The notes below the pieces were generated by a model. That model was not told the origin of the DNA, made no database searches, and worked only from the letters and a program-made list of their open reading frames with translations. Shown in pieces: positions 1-7,531 of a stretch of 12,482 nucleotides of DNA. Made by a program: the position numbers and the translations under genes. Within the stretch, counting starts at the first letter, position 1. Every line of letters begins with the position of its first letter. This DNA is from QHWK01 sp035315685 (lineage in GTDB: Bacteria > Acidobacteriota > Vicinamibacteria > Vicinamibacterales > CAVVIG01), in contig DATFXR010000194.1 of NCBI GenBank assembly GCA_035315685.1, positions 1 to 12,482 of the forward strand. Direction: 5' to 3'.

Positions 1-483
1 CGCGGTGTCGAGCGTCGTGATGATCTGCCGGAGCGTCGGATAGTTGGGCGCGATCGCGACGAGCGAACCCTCGACGAAGATGCTCGCGACGTAGGCGGTG
101 ACGAGCAGGCTGAATCCGAACGCAAACCCCGGGCGCGGCACCTTCGGATCGGGTGCCTTGTGCGCGTACAGGCCGATCTTGATGCCAGCCGCGAGCGCCA
201 GACAGCACCCAAGCGCCAGCAGCACCATCGGACGATAGTCGCTCTGCTCGATCGCCGGGACCGACCGTCCGGTCATGTCGTAGTAGAGGACGCCGAGGCT
301 CGTCTGCGACCACTGGAAGCCCATCGCCATCGGCAGCGCGTACACGTGGTCGTGCGTCGCCGTCAGCTTGATGCAGAGCCACAGCACCACGAGCGACGCC
401 GCCGGAATCCAGTCATTGAGGAACAGGTAGGTGAGTCCGGCGACCACCCCGACGCCGATCAGTTCCGTGTCAACAAAGCGCAT
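1..483 (-). CDS. Polytopic membrane protein, N-terminal part; possibly a polysaccharide polymerase
   Basis: The frame from the ATG at 483 runs open to the left edge, giving 161 residues without a stop. Reading the minus strand gives MRFVDTELIGVG, hydrophobic segments at about residues 8-22, 26-42, 86-106 and 119-138, and a loop with GFQWSQTSLGVLYYDMTGR (55-73) before the third segment. Polar and aromatic loops between short helices are usual in O-antigen or oligosaccharide repeat-unit polymerases, and the place at the end of a glycosyltransferase run fits, but no decisive motif is present in this part. The start codon lies within the last codons of the tandem glycosyltransferase (14-base overlap, 470-483), with a weak GAG eight bases upstream. 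The C-terminal part, and with it the periplasmic loop that would settle the family, is outside the window. Confidence 0.72.
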   Translation of the reverse strand, partial: MRFVDTELIGVGVVAGLTYLFLNDWIPAASLVVLWLCIKLTATHDHVYALPMAMGFQWSQTSLGVLYYDMTGRSVPAIEQSDYRPMVLLALGCCLALAAGIKIGLYAHKAPDPKVPRPGFAFGFSLLVTAYVASIFVEGSLVAIAPNYPTLRQIITTLDTA

Positions 484-2875
484 CGGAATGCTCGAGCTCG
501 TGCCGCGCGAACGTCGCTGCCCACGCCGAAGCGAATCGCTCCTCGCTATATTTCTCGGCCGATAGTCTGGCGGCCTGTCCGGCCCGCGCCAGTTCCTCCG
601 GCCGACGCAGGAAGAACTCGAGGCCGGCCGCGATGGCCTCCGCGTCGGCGCCGGCCGCCACCCACCCATCGACGCCGTGCACGATCATGTCAGGCAGATT
701 GCCGCTCGGCGTCACCACAGAGGCAACCCCCGCCACTTTGGCCTCGAGCACGACGATCCCGAATCCTTCACGCAGTTCAGGGCGACTCGGACAGCAGTGC
801 AGCGCGCTCCGGCCGAGCAGCGCCGGTATGTCGTCGCGGTATCCGAGAAACGCAACCGCACCATCGAGATCGGCGCGCGCCGCGCGCTCACGAATCGCGG
901 CACGATGACCCGCGTACTCCGCCGCTTCCCATCCGTCGATCTGGCCGACAACGTCGAGCGTCGCGTCCACGCCGTGGCTGCGTACGATCGCGACCGCATC
1001 GAGCAGCAGATCCAGTCCCTTGCCGGGAATGATTTGCCCAATGTAGATCACACGGCCGGGAATTCGATCGTCCGTTCCACCCGCCGCGCGCATCCGCCGC
1101 GGCGACATGTTGTCGATCGTCGCCACCTTGTCGGCGGCGATGCCGTGCGCGAGGATCTCACGCCGCGTGAACGGTGAATTCGCGACGTAGCGATCGACGA
1201 CCGGATCGAGAATCCACCGCCACAGATAGCCGTAGAACCGGCCCTGCGGAGGCGCGGTTCCCTGCCGGGACAGCACCTGCGTGCCTCGCGCGCGCAGCAC
1301 GACGAGCGCTGGCCAGTTGCGCAGGATCGCTTCGAACTCGGGCAGCAGGACGTGCGTGGGATGGATGCGACGCGCCGCGCGCAGCAGGTCGCGACTGACG
1401 CGCGTCACTTCGACGATCATCCGGAGCGCGGCGAGCGGCGTGACGTGGCGGCGGCGCAGCGGATACCAGAAGGGCCCTGTCGACCAGCTCGAGCCGCTCG
1501 CTTCCACCAGCGGCGTGATCCGGAAATTCTCCCAACTGTTCACGATCGTGTGCGACGCCGCGCCGCGATCGTGCATGACCCGCAGCACCTCGAACGTCAT
1601 GCGTTCGAGTCCGCCGGCGATCACCATGCCGCCGCAGCAGGCGATCACGCGAGTCGGCGCCGTCTGCCAGTCGGCTTCGGAACCGGGCGAGTGACGGATG
1701 ACCGATCGGCACGCGCCCACGAGACCTGCCGTCATCGCCGCGAAGTCGCTCGAGGCGACCGCCGCGCGGCATCGCGCGCGCACGTCGTCGGTCGGCGGCA
1801 TGTCGCGACGAACGGCGTCGAGCCTGCTCGCGAGATCCGCGACGTCGCCCAGCGCGAACTGGACACCGCTGCCGTCGCGCACGAGATCCGGCACGCACCC
1901 GACAGCATCGCTGACGACCACGGGTAAGCCGGTCGCGAGCGCCTCGTTGACAACGAGACCCCACGTCTCCGAGGAATCGCTCGGGAGCACGAGGCAGTCG
2001 GCGATTGCGTACGCGCGGCCCACCTCGGTCTGATTGAGAAACCCGAGCATCTTCAGCTCGACGCCGAGGCGCGACGCCTCGTCGCGCATCGCCTCCTCCA
2101 GCGGTCCGGATCCGGCAACCAGGACCGTTGTCGGCTGACTGGTGCGCGCCGCGGCCCTGATCACGTCGAGCGGCCGCTTTCGGTCGACCAGCTTTCCGGT
2201 GAACAGCGCGACGAACGCCGCGGCACCGATGCCGAGTTCGGCCCGCGCAGCCGCTCGCGGCGCCTCGTCCTGATACCGCGCGGCGGATCGGGCAAACAGA
2301 TCGTTGTCGACGCCGTGGGGCACGCGGAAGACGCGATATTCCGGAGCGCCGAAGCGCTCGAGGTACTGGTCCGTGCGGATGCCGGGCGACAGATACCCCT
2401 CGAACCTCCGCAGGAGCATCCTGGTTTTCGCCACCCAGAGAGGCCGCCGCCACCCCGTCGGCCCGCTCTGCAGATGTGAGTCGCCGCGGAACAACACCGG
2501 CATGCCGAGCCGCCCGCAGGCGAAGAGCGCGCGGACCAGCGTCTTCGAATACCAGCCGGTGATCATGACGACGTCCGGCTTCGTGTCGGCGATGACCGCG
2601 CCGATTTCAGGGACGTCGAGGCCGGAGAAGTCCGCGCTGTCGATACGATCCCCGGGCCGCGCGGCCCGGACGATCACCGATCGATGTCCGTCGGTGAGCG
2701 GGACGTCCCATTCGAAGGCGCGATTGAACCCGACTCCCTGTTGCGACGGAGTCGGCTGTGTCGCGTAGACGACGGCGAGCGCGAGTTCGGGCGCATGCGC
2801 GTGGACGTAGCGAAACCAGGGCGCGTAGTACTGAATCGGATGCGTGAGCACCGCCGTCAGGCGCACAGGCGTCAC
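470..2875 (-). CDS. Tandem GT4 glycosyltransferase, two complete modules in one 801-residue chain
   Basis: Two full GT-B glycosyltransferases lie in one frame. Module 1 (about residues 4-392) opens with LTHPIQYYAPWFRYV (10-24), has LFTGKLVDRKRP (224-235) and VAGSGPLEEA (253-262), and carries the E-x7-E pair Glu303/Glu311 in SETWGLVVNEA. A short junction (about 392-408) leads to module 2 (about 409-795). This opens with VIACCGGMVIAGGLERMTF (410-428), has VIYIGQIIPGKGLDLL (609-624), and the pair Glu703/Glu711 in EGFGIVVLEA, followed by GVDGWVAAG. Single GT4 enzymes usually have 350-420 residues, so the length equals two. The GTG at 2875 overlaps the preceding stop as GTGA and has GGTGG four bases upstream. 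Both modules look catalytically intact, so the protein could add two consecutive sugars. An artificial join through a sequencing error cannot be excluded, but no frame change is needed. The stop lies inside the next gene's start. Confidence 0.9.
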   Translation of the reverse strand: MTPVRLTAVLTHPIQYYAPWFRYVHAHAPELALAVVYATQPTPSQQGVGFNRAFEWDVPLTDGHRSVIVRAARPGDRIDSADFSGLDVPEIGAVIADTKPDVVMITGWYSKTLVRALFACGRLGMPVLFRGDSHLQSGPTGWRRPLWVAKTRMLLRRFEGYLSPGIRTDQYLERFGAPEYRVFRVPHGVDNDLFARSAARYQDEAPRAAARAELGIGAAAFVALFTGKLVDRKRPLDVIRAAARTSQPTTVLVAGSGPLEEAMRDEASRLGVELKMLGFLNQTEVGRAYAIADCLVLPSDSSETWGLVVNEALATGLPVVVSDAVGCVPDLVRDGSGVQFALGDVADLASRLDAVRRDMPPTDDVRARCRAAVASSDFAAMTAGLVGACRSVIRHSPGSEADWQTAPTRVIACCGGMVIAGGLERMTFEVLRVMHDRGAASHTIVNSWENFRITPLVEASGSSWSTGPFWYPLRRRHVTPLAALRMIVEVTRVSRDLLRAARRIHPTHVLLPEFEAILRNWPALVVLRARGTQVLSRQGTAPPQGRFYGYLWRWILDPVVDRYVANSPFTRREILAHGIAADKVATIDNMSPRRMRAAGGTDDRIPGRVIYIGQIIPGKGLDLLLDAVAIVRSHGVDATLDVVGQIDGWEAAEYAGHRAAIRERAARADLDGAVAFLGYRDDIPALLGRSALHCCPSRPELREGFGIVVLEAKVAGVASVVTPSGNLPDMIVHGVDGWVAAGADAEAIAAGLEFFLRRPEELARAGQAARLSAEKYSEERFASAWAATFARHELEHSDALC

Positions 2876-4176
2876 ACGGCCACCCGATCGAGGAGTGAAC
2901 CGAGGCGCCGAGCGAGCGCGCTCGCCGAGAACGCGTCGACGCGGTCGAGCGATACGTCGGCGGCGCGATAGGCGGGATCAGCGGCGAGGCGACGCAAGTG
3001 AGACGCGACCTCATTCACCCGATCTTCGCGCACCGGAGTTTCGTCGAAGCTGACGATCCGGACGGTCGGCTCGCCGGCCGCCTCGCGCAGAATCGACACG
3101 ACGCTGCTCGCCTCGTGGAAGAGCGCGAGAATCGGCCGCTTCGCGAGCAGCGCCGGGTACAGCTTGCTGGCCGTGTAGTGTCGCTCGGTGTTGCCGAGAA
3201 GAAGTATTCCCGACGCCTGCGTCAACAGCGCGATCGCGTCGAGATAATCGACGCGGCCGGGTGCCTCGCTGACGAGATCTTCGACGCCGCACTCGCGGGC
3301 GATCGGCAGTACGCGATACGCGTCGGAGTGCGACTGGTTGCTCGTGCCGACGAAATGCAGACGCAGTCGCGCGGCAGCGGGATCCTCACGGCGCGCGCGA
3401 TCGAGGCCGAGCATCAGCAGACGAAGCGTAGCGATTCCCGTCGGCAACAGCGTGCCGACGTAGCAGAGATGCACGAGTCCGTCGCCCGGATCGACCGGCC
3501 GCGCGCATGCGCCGCGGCGATGCAGCGCCGCGAAGTCGTCGGGTTCGAAGCCGAGAGGAATCACTTCATGAGGCACCCGGCCAGCCGCCGGAATGCGCTC
3601 GACGATGCCGTCGAGTGTTCCTTGCGACACGGCCACGACGGCGTCTGCGGCGGCCAGCACCTTCGGTTCGAGCCACTCGCCAAGGCGACGCGCCCAGCGG
3701 CTCTTGCTGTCCGGACGGCCATCCGCTCCGCCGCCGACCGTGCGTCCCCACGCGCCGACCCACGGATCCTGATAGTCGAGCACGAACGGCACGCGGAAGC
3801 GCCGCTTCAGCGGCGGCCCGAGCAGCGCCGGATAAGTCGGATAGATGGTGATGAACAATGCGTCGAATCGTTCGCCCGCAAGGAGGCGGTGGCACGCCCG
3901 GCGCAGCCCGGCGAGCGAGCGGAGCCCGAGGTCGCCGATTCCGATTCGCCGCGTCGCCGTCGCCGGCCACGCGTCGGCACGCTCGACCCTCACAGTTGGC
4001 GGAACCAGCGACTCGAGATCGCGATCGAGGCGCCCCTCGTACGCCGATGCGCTGACGGTGAGCACCGTCGGCGTCCAGCCGGAGCCGGGCAGATGCGGCG
4101 CCAGCAGCCGAACGCGATGCGACGCGGCACTCGAGTCCGGCGGAAAGTGCGGGCTGACCATCAGGACGCGGCGCAT
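2872..4176 (-). CDS. GT4-like glycosyltransferase
   Basis: A 434-residue GT-B protein. It begins MRRVLMVSPHFPPDSSA (residues 1-17) and then SHRVRLLAPHL, a hallmark opening of one GT4 subgroup. LDYQDPWVG (133-141) matches the D-x-x-D-P-W region of that subgroup. The donor domain starts near LCYVGTLLPTG (237-247). The usual E-x7-E block is replaced by NTERHYTASKLYPALLAKRPIL (329-350), where S-K-L is kept and the second glutamate position is proline. The ATG at 4176 is chosen because this opening starts there; upstream codons in the frame are shadow. It lies one base after the preceding stop (TGACATG). The stop overlaps the downstream GTG start as GTGA (2872-2875). A glycosyl transfer role is very likely; the donor is unknown. 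Confidence 0.89.
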   Translation of the reverse strand: MRRVLMVSPHFPPDSSAASHRVRLLAPHLPGSGWTPTVLTVSASAYEGRLDRDLESLVPPTVRVERADAWPATATRRIGIGDLGLRSLAGLRRACHRLLAGERFDALFITIYPTYPALLGPPLKRRFRVPFVLDYQDPWVGAWGRTVGGGADGRPDSKSRWARRLGEWLEPKVLAAADAVVAVSQGTLDGIVERIPAAGRVPHEVIPLGFEPDDFAALHRRGACARPVDPGDGLVHLCYVGTLLPTGIATLRLLMLGLDRARREDPAAARLRLHFVGTSNQSHSDAYRVLPIARECGVEDLVSEAPGRVDYLDAIALLTQASGILLLGNTERHYTASKLYPALLAKRPILALFHEASSVVSILREAAGEPTVRIVSFDETPVREDRVNEVASHLRRLAADPAYRAADVSLDRVDAFSASALARRLGSLLDRVAV

Positions 4177-4177
4177 G

Positions 4178-4876
4178 TCAGACAGACGCCTCGACGCAGA
4201 CGCCGGCGCCGTCGCAGAGCCGATCCGCCCGCTCCACCTGCTCCAGCAGCGCACCGGGAATGCGGCTGTCCAGATACCGGCGCGGAGAGGGACCTTCGAA
4301 CCCGGCTTCGGCGAACAGCGCCGCGAGTCCGTCCTCGTCGTACATCCACTTGTGCTCGTGGAGATCGGTCCAGCGTCGTATCGTCGCCAGCACACCGCGG
4401 CCGGCGGCACAGTCACGGCGCAGCAGCAGCATGCGCATCAGCAGATCGCTGCTTGGCTCGGCGCGCTGCTCCGCCGGCTCCCGCCGGTGCGCGAGGTACC
4501 ACCCGACGATGGCGCCGAGATCGGGCACCACGACACGGCACACGCCGCCGGGCATGAGCGAGCGGCGCGCGTCCCGGAGAAATCGCAGCGCTTCGTCGCG
4601 ATAGAGGTGCTCGAGGGTATGCGACGTGTAGACGACCGCGATCGACCGATCCGGGTAGCCGAGGCCGCGCCGGATGTCGCGATAGCGGATGCCGCGCGGC
4701 CAGTGACCCGCTTCCACGCCGAGCGTGGCCGATACGATCGGCGCGAGCCAGCGATGACCGGCCAGCCTCGCCTGCCACGATCCGTCGATGTTGATCCACT
4801 CGGGCGCCGTCACCGGGCCCGATCCGACGTTCAGGCGGATGCCGTCCGGAACAGACGCAATCCGCCTATTGCTCAC
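4178..4876 (-). CDS. SAM-dependent methyltransferase (class I, SHTLEHL type)
   Basis: A 232-residue protein starting at a GTG. LNVGSGP (residues 15-21) is the SAM-binding loop and INIDGS (28-33) the acidic strand-2 motif. The segment SHTLEHLYRDEALRFLRDARR (85-105), then LMPGGVCRVVVPDL (107-120), is diagnostic of the methyltransferases common in surface-polysaccharide clusters. HEHKWMYD (173-180) is a second conserved patch. The GTG at 4876 gives an 11-base overlap with the preceding stop (4866-4868), keeps motif I about 15 residues from the start, and has GGA about ten bases upstream; longer upstream frame is arginine-rich shadow. The stop is followed, one base later, by the ATG of the next gene. 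Probable role: methylating a sugar or chain end of the glycan. It is not a copy of the other methyltransferase in the window: motifs, length and C-terminus differ. Confidence 0.87.
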   Translation of the reverse strand: MSNRRIASVPDGIRLNVGSGPVTAPEWINIDGSWQARLAGHRWLAPIVSATLGVEAGHWPRGIRYRDIRRGLGYPDRSIAVVYTSHTLEHLYRDEALRFLRDARRSLMPGGVCRVVVPDLGAIVGWYLAHRREPAEQRAEPSSDLLMRMLLLRRDCAAGRGVLATIRRWTDLHEHKWMYDEDGLAALFAEAGFEGPSPRRYLDSRIPGALLEQVERADRLCDGAGVCVEASV

Positions 4877-6500
4877 CGGCGGATTCCACGATCGCGGTCC
4901 AGCGCACGACTTCAGCGCCTTCGATCGGCGACGCGACCCACCGCGTCGCCTGCGGAAACGCCGCCCGGATCGCCGCACCCTTCCCGTTGGCCTCGAATCG
5001 CAGCGGCAGCAGAGCGTGCACGCGCAGCGCGCGCGAGGACACGAAACGGTCGCCCCGCAGGCGGTCGAGCGGAATGAAGTCGGCGTGCCGCACGATCGCG
5101 CGCCCCGGCAGGTCGAGCGCGGTGACGGGATCGGTGAGGTACCAGACGTCATGCGCCGGGTTGAAGCCAGACGTCAGCGCACGAACCGCAGCCGCGGCGT
5201 CAGCGTGCGCCAGCAACGGGTTGTAGACACCACTCGGACCTGTTCGATAGCCGGCGGGGTGACGTGCGGCCTTGGCGAAGACCGACACGACGCCGTAGCC
5301 GAACGGCGCAGCGACGAAGACCAGCGCCGCTGCCGCCAGAATGCCGCGGGTCGCGGCGGTCGCCGGGACACGCCATCGCCGTCCTTCAGCGATGGCGAGC
5401 GGCAGCATCGCCATGCCGGCTGAAATGACGTGGCGCGGTTCGACGCTGATCGACGGCGACAGCGTCCAGACGGTGAGGAGACAAACGATGCTGACGGCCA
5501 GCACCGTGCGGGCGAGCTCTGAAGGCGCGCCGGCATCGGTGCTGCGCATCGCGAGCGCGATCAGCAAGACGCCTCCCGGCAGGCCGGCAACGGTCAGCCA
5601 GATCGCGTTCGTCGTCAGACCGTGCGCGGGGTGGAGCAGCACGTAGGTCAGCAGCGAGTCGAGGTCGCCGGCTGTCAGCGCCGGAAACGCCACCGCATGC
5701 AGAACCGACAGCCACTGCCAGTGTCCGCCGCCGTCGGCAGTGATGAGATTTGCCGATCCGCCGCCGTCCCGGTTCAACACGCTGACGATCGCGATCGGAA
5801 CCGCGGTGGCCAACCCCGCGACGGCAACCCGCGCAACCCTGCTCGTTAGCGATTCCCCTGACGATCGCCACGCGCGCGCGGCAATCCAGGCGAGGACGGC
5901 CGCCGTCACGAACGTCGCCGAGTACTTGACCGCGTACAAGGAGCCGGCCGCGAGGCCGACGCCGGTCACGGCGAACCATCGCGCCGATCCACGCGCGCGA
6001 TCGGCAGCGACCGTGCTCACGAGCACCCAGGGCACCGTCGCATAGACGAGCACTTCGGCGCTGTAGAGGAACATCGCATTGCTCGCAACCCGCAACCACG
6101 GCGCCAGCAGCGCGAAGACGAGCACGAGCGTTTCCGGCAGGCCGAAACTCCCGAACCACCACGTCCACCCTACGGCTCCCGCGACGATGGCCAGTGCAGC
6201 GACGCTGCGAGCCGCGGCGGCCGGCGAGAATCCGGCGTGCAGGAACGGCCAGAACGCGATCGGCGATCCGGGCGCCCACACGACGAGGCGTTCGTCGACA
6301 TCGCGCGAGAGGTCGGTGTAGTCCGGGCGGATCCAGTCGTTCACGCGCGGCGACCTGCCGTCAAGGACTTGGACCACCGTCTTCATCTGGAGCGCCGCAT
6401 CGGAATAGAAGCCCTGCTGCGCGCGGCCTGCAATCGCGATCGCGCCGAGCGCGGACGCAGTCGCGGCGACGAGCCAAAGTCGCGAAGGTCTCGCGGTCAT
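4866..6500 (-). CDS. Polytopic membrane protein, probable GT-C-type sugar transferase
   Basis: A 544-residue protein with about ten or eleven hydrophobic segments. The first (about residues 8-24) is followed by a periplasmic loop with FYSDAALQMK (31-40). Others lie near 94-114, 118-137, 150-166, 176-209, 224-243, 298-318, 330-347, 356-374 and 385-405. The last 140 residues are mostly soluble. This plan resembles GT-C transferases of the ArnT/dolichyl-phosphate mannosyltransferase type. They take sugar from a polyprenyl-phosphate donor on the outer face, with a catalytic acidic residue in the first loop; Asp34 is the candidate here. No motif proves this, so a plain membrane protein of the cluster is possible. 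The ATG at 6500 overlaps the preceding stop as ATGA and is preceded by GAGGG. The frame continues 88 codons upstream, but only as arginine-rich shadow. The stop lies inside the start of the next gene (11-base overlap). Confidence 0.78.
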   Translation of the reverse strand: MTARPSRLWLVAATASALGAIAIAGRAQQGFYSDAALQMKTVVQVLDGRSPRVNDWIRPDYTDLSRDVDERLVVWAPGSPIAFWPFLHAGFSPAAAARSVAALAIVAGAVGWTWWFGSFGLPETLVLVFALLAPWLRVASNAMFLYSAEVLVYATVPWVLVSTVAADRARGSARWFAVTGVGLAAGSLYAVKYSATFVTAAVLAWIAARAWRSSGESLTSRVARVAVAGLATAVPIAIVSVLNRDGGGSANLITADGGGHWQWLSVLHAVAFPALTAGDLDSLLTYVLLHPAHGLTTNAIWLTVAGLPGGVLLIALAMRSTDAGAPSELARTVLAVSIVCLLTVWTLSPSISVEPRHVISAGMAMLPLAIAEGRRWRVPATAATRGILAAAALVFVAAPFGYGVVSVFAKAARHPAGYRTGPSGVYNPLLAHADAAAAVRALTSGFNPAHDVWYLTDPVTALDLPGRAIVRHADFIPLDRLRGDRFVSSRALRVHALLPLRFEANGKGAAIRAAFPQATRWVASPIEGAEVVRWTAIVESAGEQ

Positions 6501-7531
6501 GCCACCCTCAGGTAGCGATACAGCCGCTCGTATTCGGCGATCACGGCCGAATCGCTGAACCGCCGCATCGCCTCTGCCCTGACGGCCGCGCGATCGATCG
6601 TTGCCAGGCGTCCGACGAGCGCGGTCATCTCGTCGACCGTGTCGCACAGAAAGCCGGTTCGGCCGTGATCGATTCCTTCCGGAAGGCCGCCGCGACGGAA
6701 TGCAATCAGCGGGGTGCCACACAGCATCGATTCCGGCAGGACCACCGGAAACGGCTCCTCCCACTCGATCGGCATCAGCATCGCCGCCGCCTGACCGAGG
6801 AGCGATCGCTTGCGATCATCGTCCACGGGGCCGACGTAGGTGACCAGCGTGCCGTCGATGCGCGGCTTCAATTCCTGGTCGAAGTAGGCCTGCTCGTGCG
6901 GGAGTGGCGAGATGTTGCCGGCGATGATCAACCGCCGGCGCAGCCGCTGCGCCACATCGATCGCGTGATGCGCGCCTTTGCATCGGTCCAGCCGGCCCAG
7001 GAAGACGAGCGGCGCGGTCGCCGGATCGGTGTCGCCGACGAACGGGTAACGCGCAGGCGCGGCGCAGTTGTAGATGACCGACCAGTCGCCGCGCCCGCCG
7101 GCTGTCTCGCGAATCGCGGCACTCACGGCCGTGTAATGCAGCCGCCGCGCCCCGAGCCGACGCGCGGTCTCCATGTTCGCTGGGTTCACCGGACGCATGT
7201 AGGTCTGCACCTTCGGCAGGTCGCGGGCGAGCACCGGTGTCAGGTACGCGAGGCGGCCGAAGTTGTGGATGACATCGAAGCGCCTGCCGGCGCGGACGAA
7301 CCGTCCACCCAGCGTGACGACGTTGCGGACGTTGCTCCACCGCGTCCACTCGCCTTCGCGGCCGAACGCCTCGACGCGGCCGTCGACCAGCGAACCTGGC
7401 GCGGCCCACAGCGTGACGTCGTGGCCGCGGCGCGCCAGTCCGTTGCCAAGATCGGCCACCACGCGCTCGATGCCGCCGTACTGGTCTGGCGGCACCCTGA
7501 TGAACGGGTCCATCACGAGCAGGACTCTCAC
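6497..7531 (-). CDS. GT4 glycosyltransferase
   Basis: A 344-residue, compact GT4 enzyme. The N-terminal element ends in QYGGIERVVADLGNGLARRGHDV (from residue 17), a well-known glycine-rich acceptor-domain start, followed by DVIHNFG at 86-92. The donor domain starts at LVFLGRLDRCKGAHHAI (175-191), has LIIAGNISP (201-209), and ends with IEWEEPFPVVLPESMLCGTP (255-274), which holds the E-x7-E pair Glu259/Glu267. HGRTGFL (289-295) follows. The GTG at 7531 is taken as start because it overlaps the preceding stop as GTGA (7528-7531), begins the canonical MRVLLVMDPF, and has a GAGG seven bases upstream. The stop overlaps the next gene as ATGA (6497-6500). It probably acts at the cytoplasmic face of the membrane, adding one residue to the growing oligosaccharide. 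Confidence 0.93.
   Translation of the reverse strand: MRVLLVMDPFIRVPPDQYGGIERVVADLGNGLARRGHDVTLWAAPGSLVDGRVEAFGREGEWTRWSNVRNVVTLGGRFVRAGRRFDVIHNFGRLAYLTPVLARDLPKVQTYMRPVNPANMETARRLGARRLHYTAVSAAIRETAGGRGDWSVIYNCAAPARYPFVGDTDPATAPLVFLGRLDRCKGAHHAIDVAQRLRRRLIIAGNISPLPHEQAYFDQELKPRIDGTLVTYVGPVDDDRKRSLLGQAAAMLMPIEWEEPFPVVLPESMLCGTPLIAFRRGGLPEGIDHGRTGFLCDTVDEMTALVGRLATIDRAAVRAEAMRRFSDSAVIAEYERLYRYLRVA
6505..6509 (-). promoter_or_regulatory. Ribosome-binding site for the membrane protein starting at 6500
   Basis: GAGGG on the minus strand, four bases before the ATG at 6500. It is the best Shine-Dalgarno match in the window and settles the start of the membrane protein. It lies within the last codons of the upstream glycosyltransferase. 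Confidence 0.55.

Noticed and set aside
1158..2453. A 431-codon frame on the minus strand inside the tandem glycosyltransferase gene, crossing its module junction
   Set aside because: It could have hinted at a frameshift at the junction, but its translation is very rich in arginine and alanine and has no glycosyltransferase motif, while the main frame is continuous with motifs on both sides. It is a GC-driven shadow.
2640..2675. GC-rich inverted repeat around GGGCCGCGCGGCCC as a possible terminator
   Set aside because: It lies within the coding region of the tandem glycosyltransferase, has no T-run on either strand, and there is no gene end nearby.
2998..4557. A 519-codon frame on the plus strand
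   Set aside because: It lies opposite two well-supported minus-strand genes, is rich in arginine, histidine and alanine, and shows no domain. Long antisense frames are common in such GC-rich genes.
6591..6600. CGATCGATCG at 6591, and similar at 11167 and 11943, as possible operators or recombination sites
   Set aside because: They lie inside coding sequence and have no partner repeats with fixed spacing. They are better seen as overlapping copies of the frequent CGATCG word.
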